Both the position numbers and the translations under genes were made by a program. Source: Bryobacterales bacterium (GTDB taxonomy: Bacteria > Acidobacteriota > Terriglobia > Bryobacterales > Bryobacteraceae). From it: a DNA stretch of 64,000 bases. A model generated the notes under the pieces. The model was not told where the DNA came from. It saw only the letters and a program-made list of their open reading frames with translations, and searched no databases. Within the stretch, counting starts at the first letter, position 1, and each line of letters opens with the position of its first letter. The stretch lies in assembly GCA_020847975.1 (NCBI GenBank), contig JADLBD010000012.1, positions 62,001-126,000 on the forward strand, given 5' to 3'. Shown here in pieces: positions 1-6,833 of the stretch.

Positions 1-1618
1 AAGAGCCCGCGATTTGGGCGGCCACCAGCACGTGCTGCGCGCGGCGGCGCGGTCCGCCCCCGCGGCCATTCTTTAGCGCGGGCATGACGTCCGGACGCGT
101 CGACTGAATCGCTGGAACGAGGCCAAATAACAGGCCGCAAACCACGGAGAGCGCCGCCGTCATGCCCAGCACGTTCCAGTTCAACTCCGCGTGCAGCGTA
201 AAGTTCTCCTGCCCCTTCGAGAACAGAAACGTCAGCGATCGCACGCCCCAGATCGCAAACAAGAACCCCAATACTCCGCCCAGCGACGCCAGCATCACAC
301 TCTCGGTAAGCAACTGCCGCACGACGCGGAACCTTCCCGCTCCCAGGCTGAGCCGCAGAGCCATTTCGCGGCGTCGCGCGGCCGCCCTTGCCAGCATCAG
401 GTTGGCGATGTTCGCGCACGCGATCGCCAGGATCAATCCCACCATCGTCAGGAGCACGTACAGAGGCTTGGAATACTGGCGGCGCAAACTGCCCAGACCG
501 GCGGCGCCGGGATTCAGAATCAGCGCGGGCAGTTTGGCGCGCTCCCCGTCGCTCGTCGCGGTGGTGGCTACCCATCGATGGAAACGGGGAGCCAGCGCTG
601 CCTGCGCCTGGGCCACGCTTACCCCGGGACGCAGACGGCCCATCATTTCGATCCAGTAGAAGTTCCCGTCGGGATACATACGTGCCGCCCGGGCGCCGTC
701 CACGAGCAGATTCGTGTGCAACGGAAGGTAGAGGTCCGGAGCCGCCGCCGGGTCGACTCCGAAGAATTCCGGCGGCGCCACGCCGATCACCGTAAAGGGC
801 ACGTTGTCGACGAGAATCGACTGTCCAATCGCATTCGACGGTCCCCCAAAGCGATTTTGGCTTGTCGGAAAGCTGATTACGGCGACCGGCGCTGCGCCTG
901 GACAGTCATCTTCGGAGTTGATCAGTCGTCCCGCGGCCGGCGGCACTGCCAGACCGCGGAAATACTCGCCGGTGACGTACTCCGTGCTGGCGCTCATGGC
1001 CTGCCCGCGGACGGCCAGGGTCTTGTTACGTCCGTTGAAGTATCCGAAAAGCGTGGAAAAGACGGGGTTCTCCTCGCGGAGCGTCTCGAACGCGCCGTAT
1101 GGGAACATCCCGGTGACCAGGCTGCCTTTGTCGCCCGGCCACATAATCCCTTGTACCCCGTGCACGACGTGGACCCATTCCTTGCCGGCGTCCTGGGGCG
1201 GTCGGCCATGCCAGTTCAGGACCACCAGCGACTCGGGATCGGCCACCGGCAGCGAGCGCAACAGGATCGATTCCATGAAGCTGTAGATCGTAGTATTGGC
1301 GCCGATGCCGAGCGCCAGCGACAAGACCGCCACAGCGCTGAATGCCTTGTTGGCCCTCATGGTGCGACAACCGTAGCGGACATCCTGGACAAGTTCCGGC
1401 CAAAACCGTGTCATCCAAATCTCCCGTGACTCTTCGTGCTTCAGTCCAACGTTGCCAAATCGCCGGTGCGCTTCCGTCCGCGCGCGATCCGCCGTCATAC
1501 CGTCTGCTTCGAGTTCCGCGGCTTTTTCCGCAAGGTGGAGTTCCATTTCCTCACGCAGCGCCTCGCCGCGCCTGGCGCTTTCTGTCCAATACTTCAGCCG
1601 CCGCAACACGTCCGTCAC
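1..1618 (-). CDS. ADOP-family ABC transporter permease (MacB/FtsX type), 3' end outside window
   Basis: I translated this frame by hand from a GTG at 1618, which overlaps the stop of the PadR gene (GTGA). The N-terminal ~75 residues are a charged cytoplasmic region rich in Glu and Arg, with heterodimer-like motifs ('RRFGNVGLKHEESR'). A first membrane segment follows ('AVAVLSLALGIGANTTIYSF'), then a MacB-type periplasmic domain and an FtsX core ('CANVANLMLARAAARRREMA'). This is the usual architecture of the acidobacterial duplicated orphan permeases, which have no ATPase gene beside them. The second FtsX half runs off the window. Substrate is unknown; efflux or mechanotransmission is inferred from the MacB family. 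Confidence 0.9.
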   Translation of the reverse strand, partial: MTDVLRRLKYWTESARRGEALREEMELHLAEKAAELEADGMTADRARTEAHRRFGNVGLKHEESREIWMTRFWPELVQDVRYGCRTMRANKAFSAVAVLSLALGIGANTTIYSFMESILLRSLPVADPESLVVLNWHGRPPQDAGKEWVHVVHGVQGIMWPGDKGSLVTGMFPYGAFETLREENPVFSTLFGYFNGRNKTLAVRGQAMSASTEYVTGEYFRGLAVPPAAGRLINSEDDCPGAAPVAVISFPTSQNRFGGPSNAIGQSILVDNVPFTVIGVAPPEFFGVDPAAAPDLYLPLHTNLLVDGARAARMYPDGNFYWIEMMGRLRPGVSVAQAQAALAPRFHRWVATTATSDGERAKLPALILNPGAAGLGSLRRQYSKPLYVLLTMVGLILAIACANIANLMLARAAARRREMALRLSLGAGRFRVVRQLLTESVMLASLGGVLGFLFAIWGVRSLTFLFSKGQENFTLHAELNWNVLGMTAALSVVCGLLFGLVPAIQSTRPDVMPALKNGRGGGPRRRAQHVLVAAQIAGS

Positions 1619-1953
1619 TCCGCTCCCATCACATGCGCGATCGCCAGCGTGAGCTTGGCGTACTTCCGGGTTTCAAGGGCCAACTGTTTACGGCCGGCCG
1701 CCGTGATCTTGTAGATCCTCGCCCGCCGATTTTTCGACGTCACGCCCCAAGCGCCGTGGATCCAGCCGTTTAGCTCCAGACGCTGGAGAGCGGGGTACAG
1801 CGACCCCTCCTCGACGAGGAGTTCATTGTCGGACGATTGTTGAATGAACTGGACTATGCCGTATCCGTGGAGGTCGCGCAGCGACAGCGTCCGCAGAATC
1901 AACATGTCCAGTGAACCAGGCAGACAATCGTTCTTTTGCGTCTTGCGCCCCAT
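1615..1953 (-). CDS. PadR-family transcriptional regulator
   Basis: 112 residues, the normal length for the short PadR class. It opens with 'LPGSLDMLILRTLSLRDLHGYGI', the PadR helix-turn-helix start, and contains 'VEEGSLYPALQRLELNGWI', the recognition helix and wing typical of the family (here EEGSLYPAL). The C-terminal helix would mediate dimer formation. The gene overlaps the ADOP permease start by 4 bases, so the two are translationally coupled. PadR genes next to ADOP permeases are a standard acidobacterial pair, and the protein most likely represses its own operon in response to a permease-related ligand. The ligand cannot be read from the sequence. Confidence 0.93.
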   Translation of the reverse strand: MGRKTQKNDCLPGSLDMLILRTLSLRDLHGYGIVQFIQQSSDNELLVEEGSLYPALQRLELNGWIHGAWGVTSKNRRARIYKITAAGRKQLALETRKYAKLTLAIAHVMGAE

Positions 1954-1956
1954 ACC

Positions 1957-1996
1957 TAGAATTCTTAGCTTACGGCGGAGAAATCACGCGAGTCAA
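1957..1996 (-). promoter_or_regulatory. Probable promoter and PadR operator upstream of padR-permease operon
   Basis: On the minus strand a -35 TTGACT (1996-1991) is followed after 18 bases by TAAGCT (1972-1967). Between the -10 and the ATG lies a near-palindrome CTAAGAATTCTAG (about 1957-1969), a reasonable site for PadR autoregulation. This is inferred from position and symmetry only. Confidence 0.4.
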
Positions 1997-2108
1997 CTGT
2001 CCGGGCGCTGCGATACCACACGCCTTCGACTGACGGAACCTTGTAATAGCCGGTACCCGCGCGAGTGCTCAGGTTCAGATCTGTGCCCACGGAAATGGGC
2101 AGGATGTC

Positions 2109-2290
2109 CTATTTCTTGTCCGCGTCCGGCGGCGGGGTGAAACCTTCAGCGAGGGTCAGTTTGTTTGTTGAAGGCATAATGCCGTCAGGGGTCGTTGGCG
2201 CCGCGGCTTTGGAATACCAGACAGGGTCGTGAACGTCTTTGGGCGAGCTGATAGGTTTCGCCAGCGGCGCCTTTTGACAGTAGTGCCGGG
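2109..2290 (-). pseudogene. Possible 3' remnant of an unidentified gene
   Basis: The minus frame ending at 2109 has protein-like composition in its last ~55 residues ('SSPKDVHDPVWYSKAAAP' ... 'TLAEGFTPPPDADKK'). Upstream, however, it runs straight into the 2274-2345 repeat, which in a different frame encodes the C-terminus of another protein. I therefore read it as the tail of a gene whose 5' part is gone. I do not recognise the family. The stretch 1997-2108 holds nothing I can support. Confidence 0.3.
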
Positions 2291-2345
2291 TGGAATCATG
2301 CCCGCGGAAAGTGAGTATCGCGCGGCGGGCGGAGGGCATGTTCAC
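2274..2345. repeat. Direct repeat DR1, left copy
   Basis: About 72 bases match 3522-3597 at roughly 80-85 percent by eye, beginning TTGACAGT and including GCCGGGTGG, ATCATGCCCGC and CGCGCGGCGGGCGG. On the minus strand it encodes 'RPPRDTHFPRA-stop', nearly the same as the C-terminus 'RPPRDTYFQRA-stop' of the gene at 3545-4774. It is therefore a copied 3' end of that gene, now detached. The two copies bracket the sugE-methyltransferase segment. Confidence 0.8.
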
Positions 2346-2420
2346 TTTTGGTTGACTTCAAATCAAAGAGATTGACAAAATAAGAATGCCCTACCGAAAA
2401 CGTCACTGCCGAACAGGGCA

Positions 2421-2464
2421 GAAGCGGGGACGACTTCGCTTCTTCCATCACCGGGGACGGCCCC
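2421..2464 (+). promoter_or_regulatory. Guanidine-II (mini-ykkC) riboswitch
   Basis: Two consecutive hairpins each present an ACGR tetraloop. P1 has GAAGCGGGG (2421-2429), loop ACGA (2430-2433) and CUUCGCUUC (2434-2442): nine base pairs including two G-U. P2 has GGGG (2453-2456), loop ACGG (2457-2460) and CCCC (2461-2464). The 10-base linker and the ribosome-binding site AAGAAGGA (2475-2482) just downstream fit the mini-ykkC design, in which guanidine stabilises pairing between the two loops and frees the Shine-Dalgarno. The next gene is an SMR guanidinium exporter, the classic target. Confidence 0.9.
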
Positions 2465-2492
2465 AACCCAATGTAAGAAGGATGTGGATACA

Positions 2493-2813
2493 ATGGCTTG
2501 GATCGCTCTTTTTGCCGCCGGAATTCTGGAAATCGGATGGGCCGTAGGCTTGAAATACACGGAAGGGTTTACCCGTCTCTGGCCCAGTGTCGCAACAATT
2601 TGCGCAATGGCGATCAGTATGACGTTGCTGGGAGTAGCAGTGCGAACCTTGCCCCTAGGTACGGCTTATGCGATATGGACGGGGATCGGCACAGTAGGAA
2701 CCGTGTTCGCCGGCATGTGGCTTTTTGGCGAGTCGGCTTCATTCCTTCGCTTGTTCTGCGTCATCCTGATAATGGGCGGCATTGCCGGCCTGAAACTCAT
2801 CACACCTCCTTGA
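2493..2813 (+). CDS. gdx: Guanidinium exporter, SMR family (Gdx/SugE)
   Basis: 106 residues with four predicted membrane helices, the usual SMR size. '[20 protein letters not shown]' matches the start of SugE/Gdx proteins, with the essential membrane Glu in helix 1 ([12 protein letters not shown]). The Gdx-type helix 3 sequence '[17 protein letters not shown]' and '[10 protein letters not shown]' near the end also fit. I chose ATG 2493 because AAGAAGGA ends 10 bases upstream; a GTG at 2484 would touch the Shine-Dalgarno. The guanidine-II riboswitch directly upstream supports guanidinium/proton exchange as the function rather than broad quaternary ammonium resistance. Confidence 0.95.
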   Translation: MAWIALFAAGILEIGWAVGLKYTEGFTRLWPSVATICAMAISMTLLGVAVRTLPLGTAYAIWTGIGTVGTVFAGMWLFGESASFLRLFCVILIMGGIAGLKLITPP

Positions 2814-2846
2814 GAGCCGGGATTGTGATGCCGTAGAATGTAGCGC

Positions 2847-3525
2847 ATGTCTATTCGCGTCGTGGAACTGGTTGCCGCGGGCCTCGTGCTGGCGGCTATC
2901 GCAGGGGGGCAATCCACACCTACGGACCGGGCGGACCTCAACAAACAGCGTGAATACTGGAATGACAAGTTTCGCTCAGGACTCCCTAACGTACGAAGAG
3001 AGCCGAGCCGCGTCCTGGTGGATGCCCTATCGGAACAGACGCTCCGGCCTGGATCCGCTCTTGATCTTGGATGTGGCGAAGGCAGAAACCTGTTGTACCT
3101 TACCGAACGCGGTTGGACGGTGACAGGCGTGGACCTCTCCGAGGTGGCTGTCGGGCAGGCAAAACAAGCGGTCGCCGCCAAAAAGCTCAGGGCAAATTTC
3201 GTGGTAGCCGGCCTGGATGAGTTTGACCTCGGAGAAAACCAGTGGGATCTGATTAGGTCGATCTATATGCAGGACTGGCATCTCAAGTCCCAGGACGAAC
3301 ACGTTTCTCCGGATGAAAAAAGCCCTCAAGCCCGGGGGCCTGGCAATCATTGAAGGATTCGGGCCGCCGAACGGCTTGAACCTCGACACCGTCCGGCGGG
3401 AATTTGACAGCTTCCTGATCGTGAGGGCTGAGGTGGCCGCCGGCGATCCGGATTGGGGCAAAGGGCGGGGCAACAGGCGGATTCTGCGCTTCGTTGCAGG
3501 AAAGAAGCCTGCTCTTCCGCGTTGA
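2847..3525 (+). pseudogene. SAM-dependent class I methyltransferase, frameshifted
   Basis: The frame from ATG 2847 has an apparent signal-like N-terminus, then 'ALDLGCGEGRNLLYL' and 'VTGVDLSEVAV' (motif I and the acidic loop that bind S-adenosylmethionine) and 'WDLIRSIYMQDW'. Around 3300 the homology moves to the +1 frame, which continues from about 3303 with 'MKKALKPGGLAIIEGF' (post-motif III) to a stop at 3525. Together they would give a ~225-residue tellurite-resistance/UbiE-like enzyme. One base has been gained or two lost. Either the gene is broken or the base call is wrong. It lies 33 bases after the exporter gene, probably in the same transcript. Confidence 0.8.
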
Positions 3526-3597
3526 CAGTGGTTGCCGGGTGGCATCATGCCCGCTGAAAGTAGGTGTCGCGCGGCGGGCGGTAGGCAATGTTCAGTT
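3522..3597. repeat. Direct repeat DR1, right copy
   Basis: Parent copy of the 2274-2345 repeat. It starts at the stop codon of the methyltransferase frame (TTGACAGT) and covers the last 53 bases of the minus-strand gene at 3545-4774. The segment 2346-3521 between the copies holds the riboswitch, exporter and methyltransferase, so the repeats delimit a candidate inserted cassette. Confidence 0.8.
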
Positions 3598-4774
3598 CCG
3601 GTGTTTCGATGCGCTTCCGCCAGGCGCGCGACTCGAAGAGAATGGAGAGCGCGCAGGTCGTGAGCAAGGTCCTTTCCACCGGATAGAGCGGCTTCCCTGT
3701 GATGAACATTTCTTCCATGCAGTGCACCAGGCCATCGAAGTGGGCCAATGGCCGGGAGTGCGCCGCTCCTCTTGGTTGGCCGAAATGGGCCGCTGCGGGT
3801 TCAGCGTTCCCTTTGATCTTTCCGGCGAAAGTCCATCCGCTGCTGTGGCCGTTGATCATATAGGCCACAGCCTTGAGACCATCGTGGTAGTCAATGAGGA
3901 ATGCGGATGGCTTTTTCGCGTTATCCTCCATGCGGCCGGGTTTGACAGTAGGGTCGCGGGCAAATGCGGCTTCGAGCAGCGGAATGCTCCAACTGCCCGC
4001 GCCATCGCGCCATTTCCAGACGGCATCGCCGTCCAGCCACTCCACGGAGCGAATCCCTGTCTCGCCGCCCTTGCGCCGCTCCACCATGCACTGAAGCGAC
4101 TCGAGCGTGTGGAAACCATAGGCGTCCAGGTCGCCGTATCCCAGCACTACAGCGCTTTCCATGGCCGCTCCGTACGGTATCTCGAGTTCGGGAGTGCGAA
4201 CCGTGAGAGGGATTGAGGAACCGGCCATCAAGGGGTACTTCAACTCGCGCGACCAGCGGTACATTTCCTTTGCCTTGAGCCAGGAATAGGACAGATGCTT
4301 GTCACTGAAAAGGGGGACCGTCTTACCAGTGCGGCGGAAGACTTCCACAATCTGCTCCATCAATTCGTAGCGCGGGTAGAGTTTCTGGCCGAGATGGTTG
4401 CTGGGGTAGTTCCCATGCTCGCCGACAAAGCAGACCGCATCCACGGCCAGATCGCTGCCGCCGCGCGTGAGCGCCTCACGGACGGTGGGAAAGATCTGGA
4501 ATCCATGTTTTTCCGCCAGGCCGCGGCTCAGGTCGGCCGGCGGAACCTGATCGGTGTACATGGAAACGATGCGAGTGCGCGGCTCGGTAAAGACTCCGTT
4601 CGCGGAATAGCCATTCAGCAGTCTACCGATGATCACGTTCGCATGGGTATTCAACCGGCCATCGTTGGTGTACATGGTGACGATGGCGGCAACGGTCTTC
4701 TTCGGGGGTTGGGCACTTGCCTGCGGTGCGGCGGCGGATGCGAGTCCGGCAATCACCTGGCGGCGGTTCATCAT
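3545..4774 (-). CDS. Secreted Gfo/Idh/MocA-like protein of unknown substrate
   Basis: 409 residues. The N-terminus 'MNRRQVIAGLASAAAPQASA' resembles a Tat signal (twin Arg, Ala-rich region, AxA site near residue 21). The mature part looks like a diverged NAD-binding Gfo/Idh/MocA fold: 'LAEKHGFQIFPTVREALTRG' resembles the beta-alpha unit where these enzymes place cofactor-adjacent residues, followed by 'AVCFVGEHGNYPSNHLGQ' and 'VPLFSDKHLSY'. Similar proteins of this length occur in acidobacteria and planctomycetes, mostly without a function. No clear GxGxxG motif remains, so dinucleotide binding is uncertain. The 3' end of this gene was copied to 2274-2345. Confidence 0.7.
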   Translation of the reverse strand: MMNRRQVIAGLASAAAPQASAQPPKKTVAAIVTMYTNDGRLNTHANVIIGRLLNGYSANGVFTEPRTRIVSMYTDQVPPADLSRGLAEKHGFQIFPTVREALTRGGSDLAVDAVCFVGEHGNYPSNHLGQKLYPRYELMEQIVEVFRRTGKTVPLFSDKHLSYSWLKAKEMYRWSRELKYPLMAGSSIPLTVRTPELEIPYGAAMESAVVLGYGDLDAYGFHTLESLQCMVERRKGGETGIRSVEWLDGDAVWKWRDGAGSWSIPLLEAAFARDPTVKPGRMEDNAKKPSAFLIDYHDGLKAVAYMINGHSSGWTFAGKIKGNAEPAAAHFGQPRGAAHSRPLAHFDGLVHCMEEMFITGKPLYPVERTLLTTCALSILFESRAWRKRIETPELNIAYRPPRDTYFQRA

Positions 4775-4903
4775 TCGTTCAGCTCCTTATCGGCGTTGCC
4801 ATCATTATGACGCAGCGCGCACTCATCAGGACGCGGCATCAGGACGCGACAATCAGGACGCGGCAACTTGCCTTCGGTGGCGGGATGTAATACGTTTGCG
4901 GTC

Positions 4904-5878
4904 ATGATGACGTATCCGCATAGAATCGCTTCGCTGGTTGCTGGAATCGCCCTCGCGGGCGGAGTGGCAATCACCTTGGCTCAGGCTCCGAAGCCCAAAC
5001 GCATCAACAGGGCGATCGAGCTTTTGGCCGAGGATCAGCCCGTCTACTATATGGGCTCTCACTCGGGCACAACCGGCACCTTCGAACAGGGCGTAAAAGA
5101 CGCACAGACGTATGCCGACTACATCAGCTACGACATGGAGCATGCTCCTTTCGACGTCAAAGGCCTGGCCGAATACATGCGCGGCCTCGTGAAGGGCGGA
5201 CCCACGAGAAGCGGACATCGCACGCCGGCTGTGATTGTGAATGTGCCGGTGAACGGGTTGGACGAAACTACGGTACGCGCCAACGCATGGATGTTCAATC
5301 AAGTGCTGGCGACGGGCGTCCACGGGGTGCTGCTGACGCATGCCGATGACCCCGGCGCGGTCAGGGCTTTTGTCGAGGCGATCCGGTTTCCCATTCATAA
5401 AGAAGGTGTCGGTGTAGACGGCCTGAAAGAAGGACGGAGAGGGGTCCATGGCGTTCCGACAGCGGCGGCGATCTGGGGAGTTTCGCAGGAGGAGTATCTG
5501 AAGAAGGCCGATGTCTGGCCGCTCAACCCCGAAGGCGAACTGCTGCTCGGGCTGAAACTGGAGGACAAGTACGCACTTGCCAACGCGGACGCGAACCTCA
5601 AGGTGCCCGGAATCGCCTTTGCGGAGTGGGGACCTGGGGACATGGCGCTCTCCTTGGGAGTAATGGGGAGCGGGCGCGCCGCACAAAATGATCCGCGGAT
5701 GAAGGACGCGCGGGCTACGGTGCTTTCCGCCTGCAAAGCCAACCACCGCTTCTTTCTGAATACGATGACCCCGACGGATGTCATCGAGATGATCAAGGAG
5801 GGAGTGAGGATCGGGCCGGCGGGTCCGGAGGCGGCGGAAATCGGACGTAAATTCACGAAGCGGCGAATGCCCTGGTGA
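4904..5878 (+). CDS. Secreted HpcH/HpaI aldolase-family protein
   Basis: 324 residues from ATG 4904 (a second ATG follows at 4907; an in-frame TTG at 4868 has no ribosome-binding site). Residues ~5-28 form a signal peptide ending near 'TLAQA'. The body is an HpcH/HpaI TIM barrel: 'YADYISYDMEHAPFDVKGLAEYM' corresponds to the segment carrying the metal/substrate acidic residues, 'THADDPGAVRAFVEAIR' and 'GIAFAEWGPGDMALSLG' are also family features. The family normally cleaves or forms 4-hydroxy-2-oxoacids in the cytoplasm, so an exported version is unusual. The 3' end is duplicated at 6715-6779. Confidence 0.8.
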   Translation: MMTYPHRIASLVAGIALAGGVAITLAQAPKPKRINRAIELLAEDQPVYYMGSHSGTTGTFEQGVKDAQTYADYISYDMEHAPFDVKGLAEYMRGLVKGGPTRSGHRTPAVIVNVPVNGLDETTVRANAWMFNQVLATGVHGVLLTHADDPGAVRAFVEAIRFPIHKEGVGVDGLKEGRRGVHGVPTAAAIWGVSQEEYLKKADVWPLNPEGELLLGLKLEDKYALANADANLKVPGIAFAEWGPGDMALSLGVMGSGRAAQNDPRMKDARATVLSACKANHRFFLNTMTPTDVIEMIKEGVRIGPAGPEAAEIGRKFTKRRMPW

Positions 5879-5934
5879 AGCAGCGGGCTGCCATCTCCCT
5901 CACTCTACTGAGCAGTGACCCACATGGGACTGGT
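5816..5934. repeat. Direct repeat DR2, left copy
   Basis: About 119 bases match 6715-6833 with roughly six mismatches (~95 percent identity). The segment spans the last ~63 bases of the HpcH/HpaI gene, the short intergenic spacer, and a copy of the last ~30 bases of the convergent gene at 6804-9920 ('CTGAGCAGTGACCCACATG'). The left copy therefore has the true aldolase end plus a fake end of the 1038-residue gene. Confidence 0.93.
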
Positions 5935-6060
5935 CGCGGTCCGGCTTTCCGGCCTCGAATTCTCTCCTTCTCCGGTTACCGCAGGGTGTTAATTAACAGG
6001 GTGTGGCATTCGGATAGGCCGAGCGCAACCGCGCCACCCCGCACGGTACAATTGAAGTCG

Positions 6061-6342
6061 ATGGCGACTGTAACCGAGATTGGCAGCCTCATCTCGCGGC
6101 ATCCTGAGATTCGCGACGGCAGGCCGTGCATTGCGGGAACCGGTGTGTCCGTTCGCCGGATCGCCGTCTTGCACAACATGGGCGAGGCGCCGGAGGAGAT
6201 CGCGAGCAATTTCGGACACCTGTCGCTGGCGCAAGTGCACGCCGCGCTTGCCTGCTACTACGCCAACATGGCCGGGATAGATGCCGATCTTGAAGCCGAG
6301 GAACGCGAGTACGACACACTCGCACGACAACACCCGCGCTAG
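6061..6342 (+). CDS. DUF433 antitoxin (VapB45-like)
   Basis: 93 residues starting at ATG 6061; upstream codons in the same frame lack protein character. 'SRHPEIRDGRPCIAGTGVSV' is the DUF433 signature, followed by a winged-helix-like region ('MGEAPEEIASNFGHLSLAQVHAAL'), where 'GHLSLAQVHAAL' forms the DNA-binding helix of VapB45-like antitoxins. Six bases separate it from the DUF5615 gene, the typical order for this toxin-antitoxin type. It should neutralise the partner and repress the operon. The pair lies between the two DR2 copies. Confidence 0.9.
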   Translation: MATVTEIGSLISRHPEIRDGRPCIAGTGVSVRRIAVLHNMGEAPEEIASNFGHLSLAQVHAALACYYANMAGIDADLEAEEREYDTLARQHPR

Positions 6343-6348
6343 TCTCCA

Positions 6349-6711
6349 GTGGACCTGATCCGGATTTACGTCGATGAGGACGCGGCACACAGAGCTCTCC
6401 TGGACGCCCTTCGCTCTCGCGGCGTGACAGTGATTACGGCGTTGGAAGCCGGGTTGACTGGCAAGCCTGACGAGGAGCAGTCAGCTTTCGCGGCGGAGCG
6501 CGCATGCGTCCTTTACTCGCACAATGCCTCCGATTTCCACCAACTGCACGGCGAGTGGGTCAGGGCCGGGCGCGAGCGCGCCGGAATGATCCTGGCCCCG
6601 CAACAGCGTTTCTCCGTCGGCGAGCAGTTACGCCGTATTCTCCGTATTCGGGCAACGGCCAGCGCCGAGAGTATGAGGAACCGGCTCGAGTTTCTCGCCA
6701 ATTGGGGTTGA
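6349..6711 (+). CDS. DUF5615 PIN-like toxin (VapC45-like)
   Basis: 120 residues from GTG 6349. The start 'IRIYVDEDAAHRALLDALRS' carries the first acidic residues of the PIN-like (Mut7-C-type) nuclease site; 'VLYSHNASDFHQLH' supplies the later Asp and the conserved 'T/S-x-N-x-x-D-F' pattern. The family is regarded as RNase-like toxins paired with DUF433 proteins, which is the arrangement here. The gene ends only 3 bases before the right DR2 copy, so the cassette has almost no spare sequence. Confidence 0.88.
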   Translation: MDLIRIYVDEDAAHRALLDALRSRGVTVITALEAGLTGKPDEEQSAFAAERACVLYSHNASDFHQLHGEWVRAGRERAGMILAPQQRFSVGEQLRRILRIRATASAESMRNRLEFLANWG

Positions 6712-6714
6712 CCG

Positions 6715-6833
6715 CCGGCGGGTCCTGAGGCGGCGGAAATCGGACGCAAATTCACGAAGCAGCGAATGCCCTGGTGAAGCAGCGGACTGGCATCTCCCTC
6801 ACTCTACTGAGCAGTGACCCACATGGGGCTGGT
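6715..6833. repeat. Direct repeat DR2, right copy
   Basis: Second copy of the 119-base repeat (see 5816-5934). Here the aldolase tail ('AGPEAAEIGRKFTKQRMPW-stop' in the plus frame) is an orphan, while the end of the 6804-9920 gene is the true one. The repeat pair flanks the toxin-antitoxin module exactly, so removing one copy plus the module would restore an ordinary convergent gene junction. Confidence 0.93.

Noticed and set aside
191-1429. 412-codon open frame on the plus strand
   Set aside because: The minus strand holds a clear MacB/FtsX permease across the same bases.
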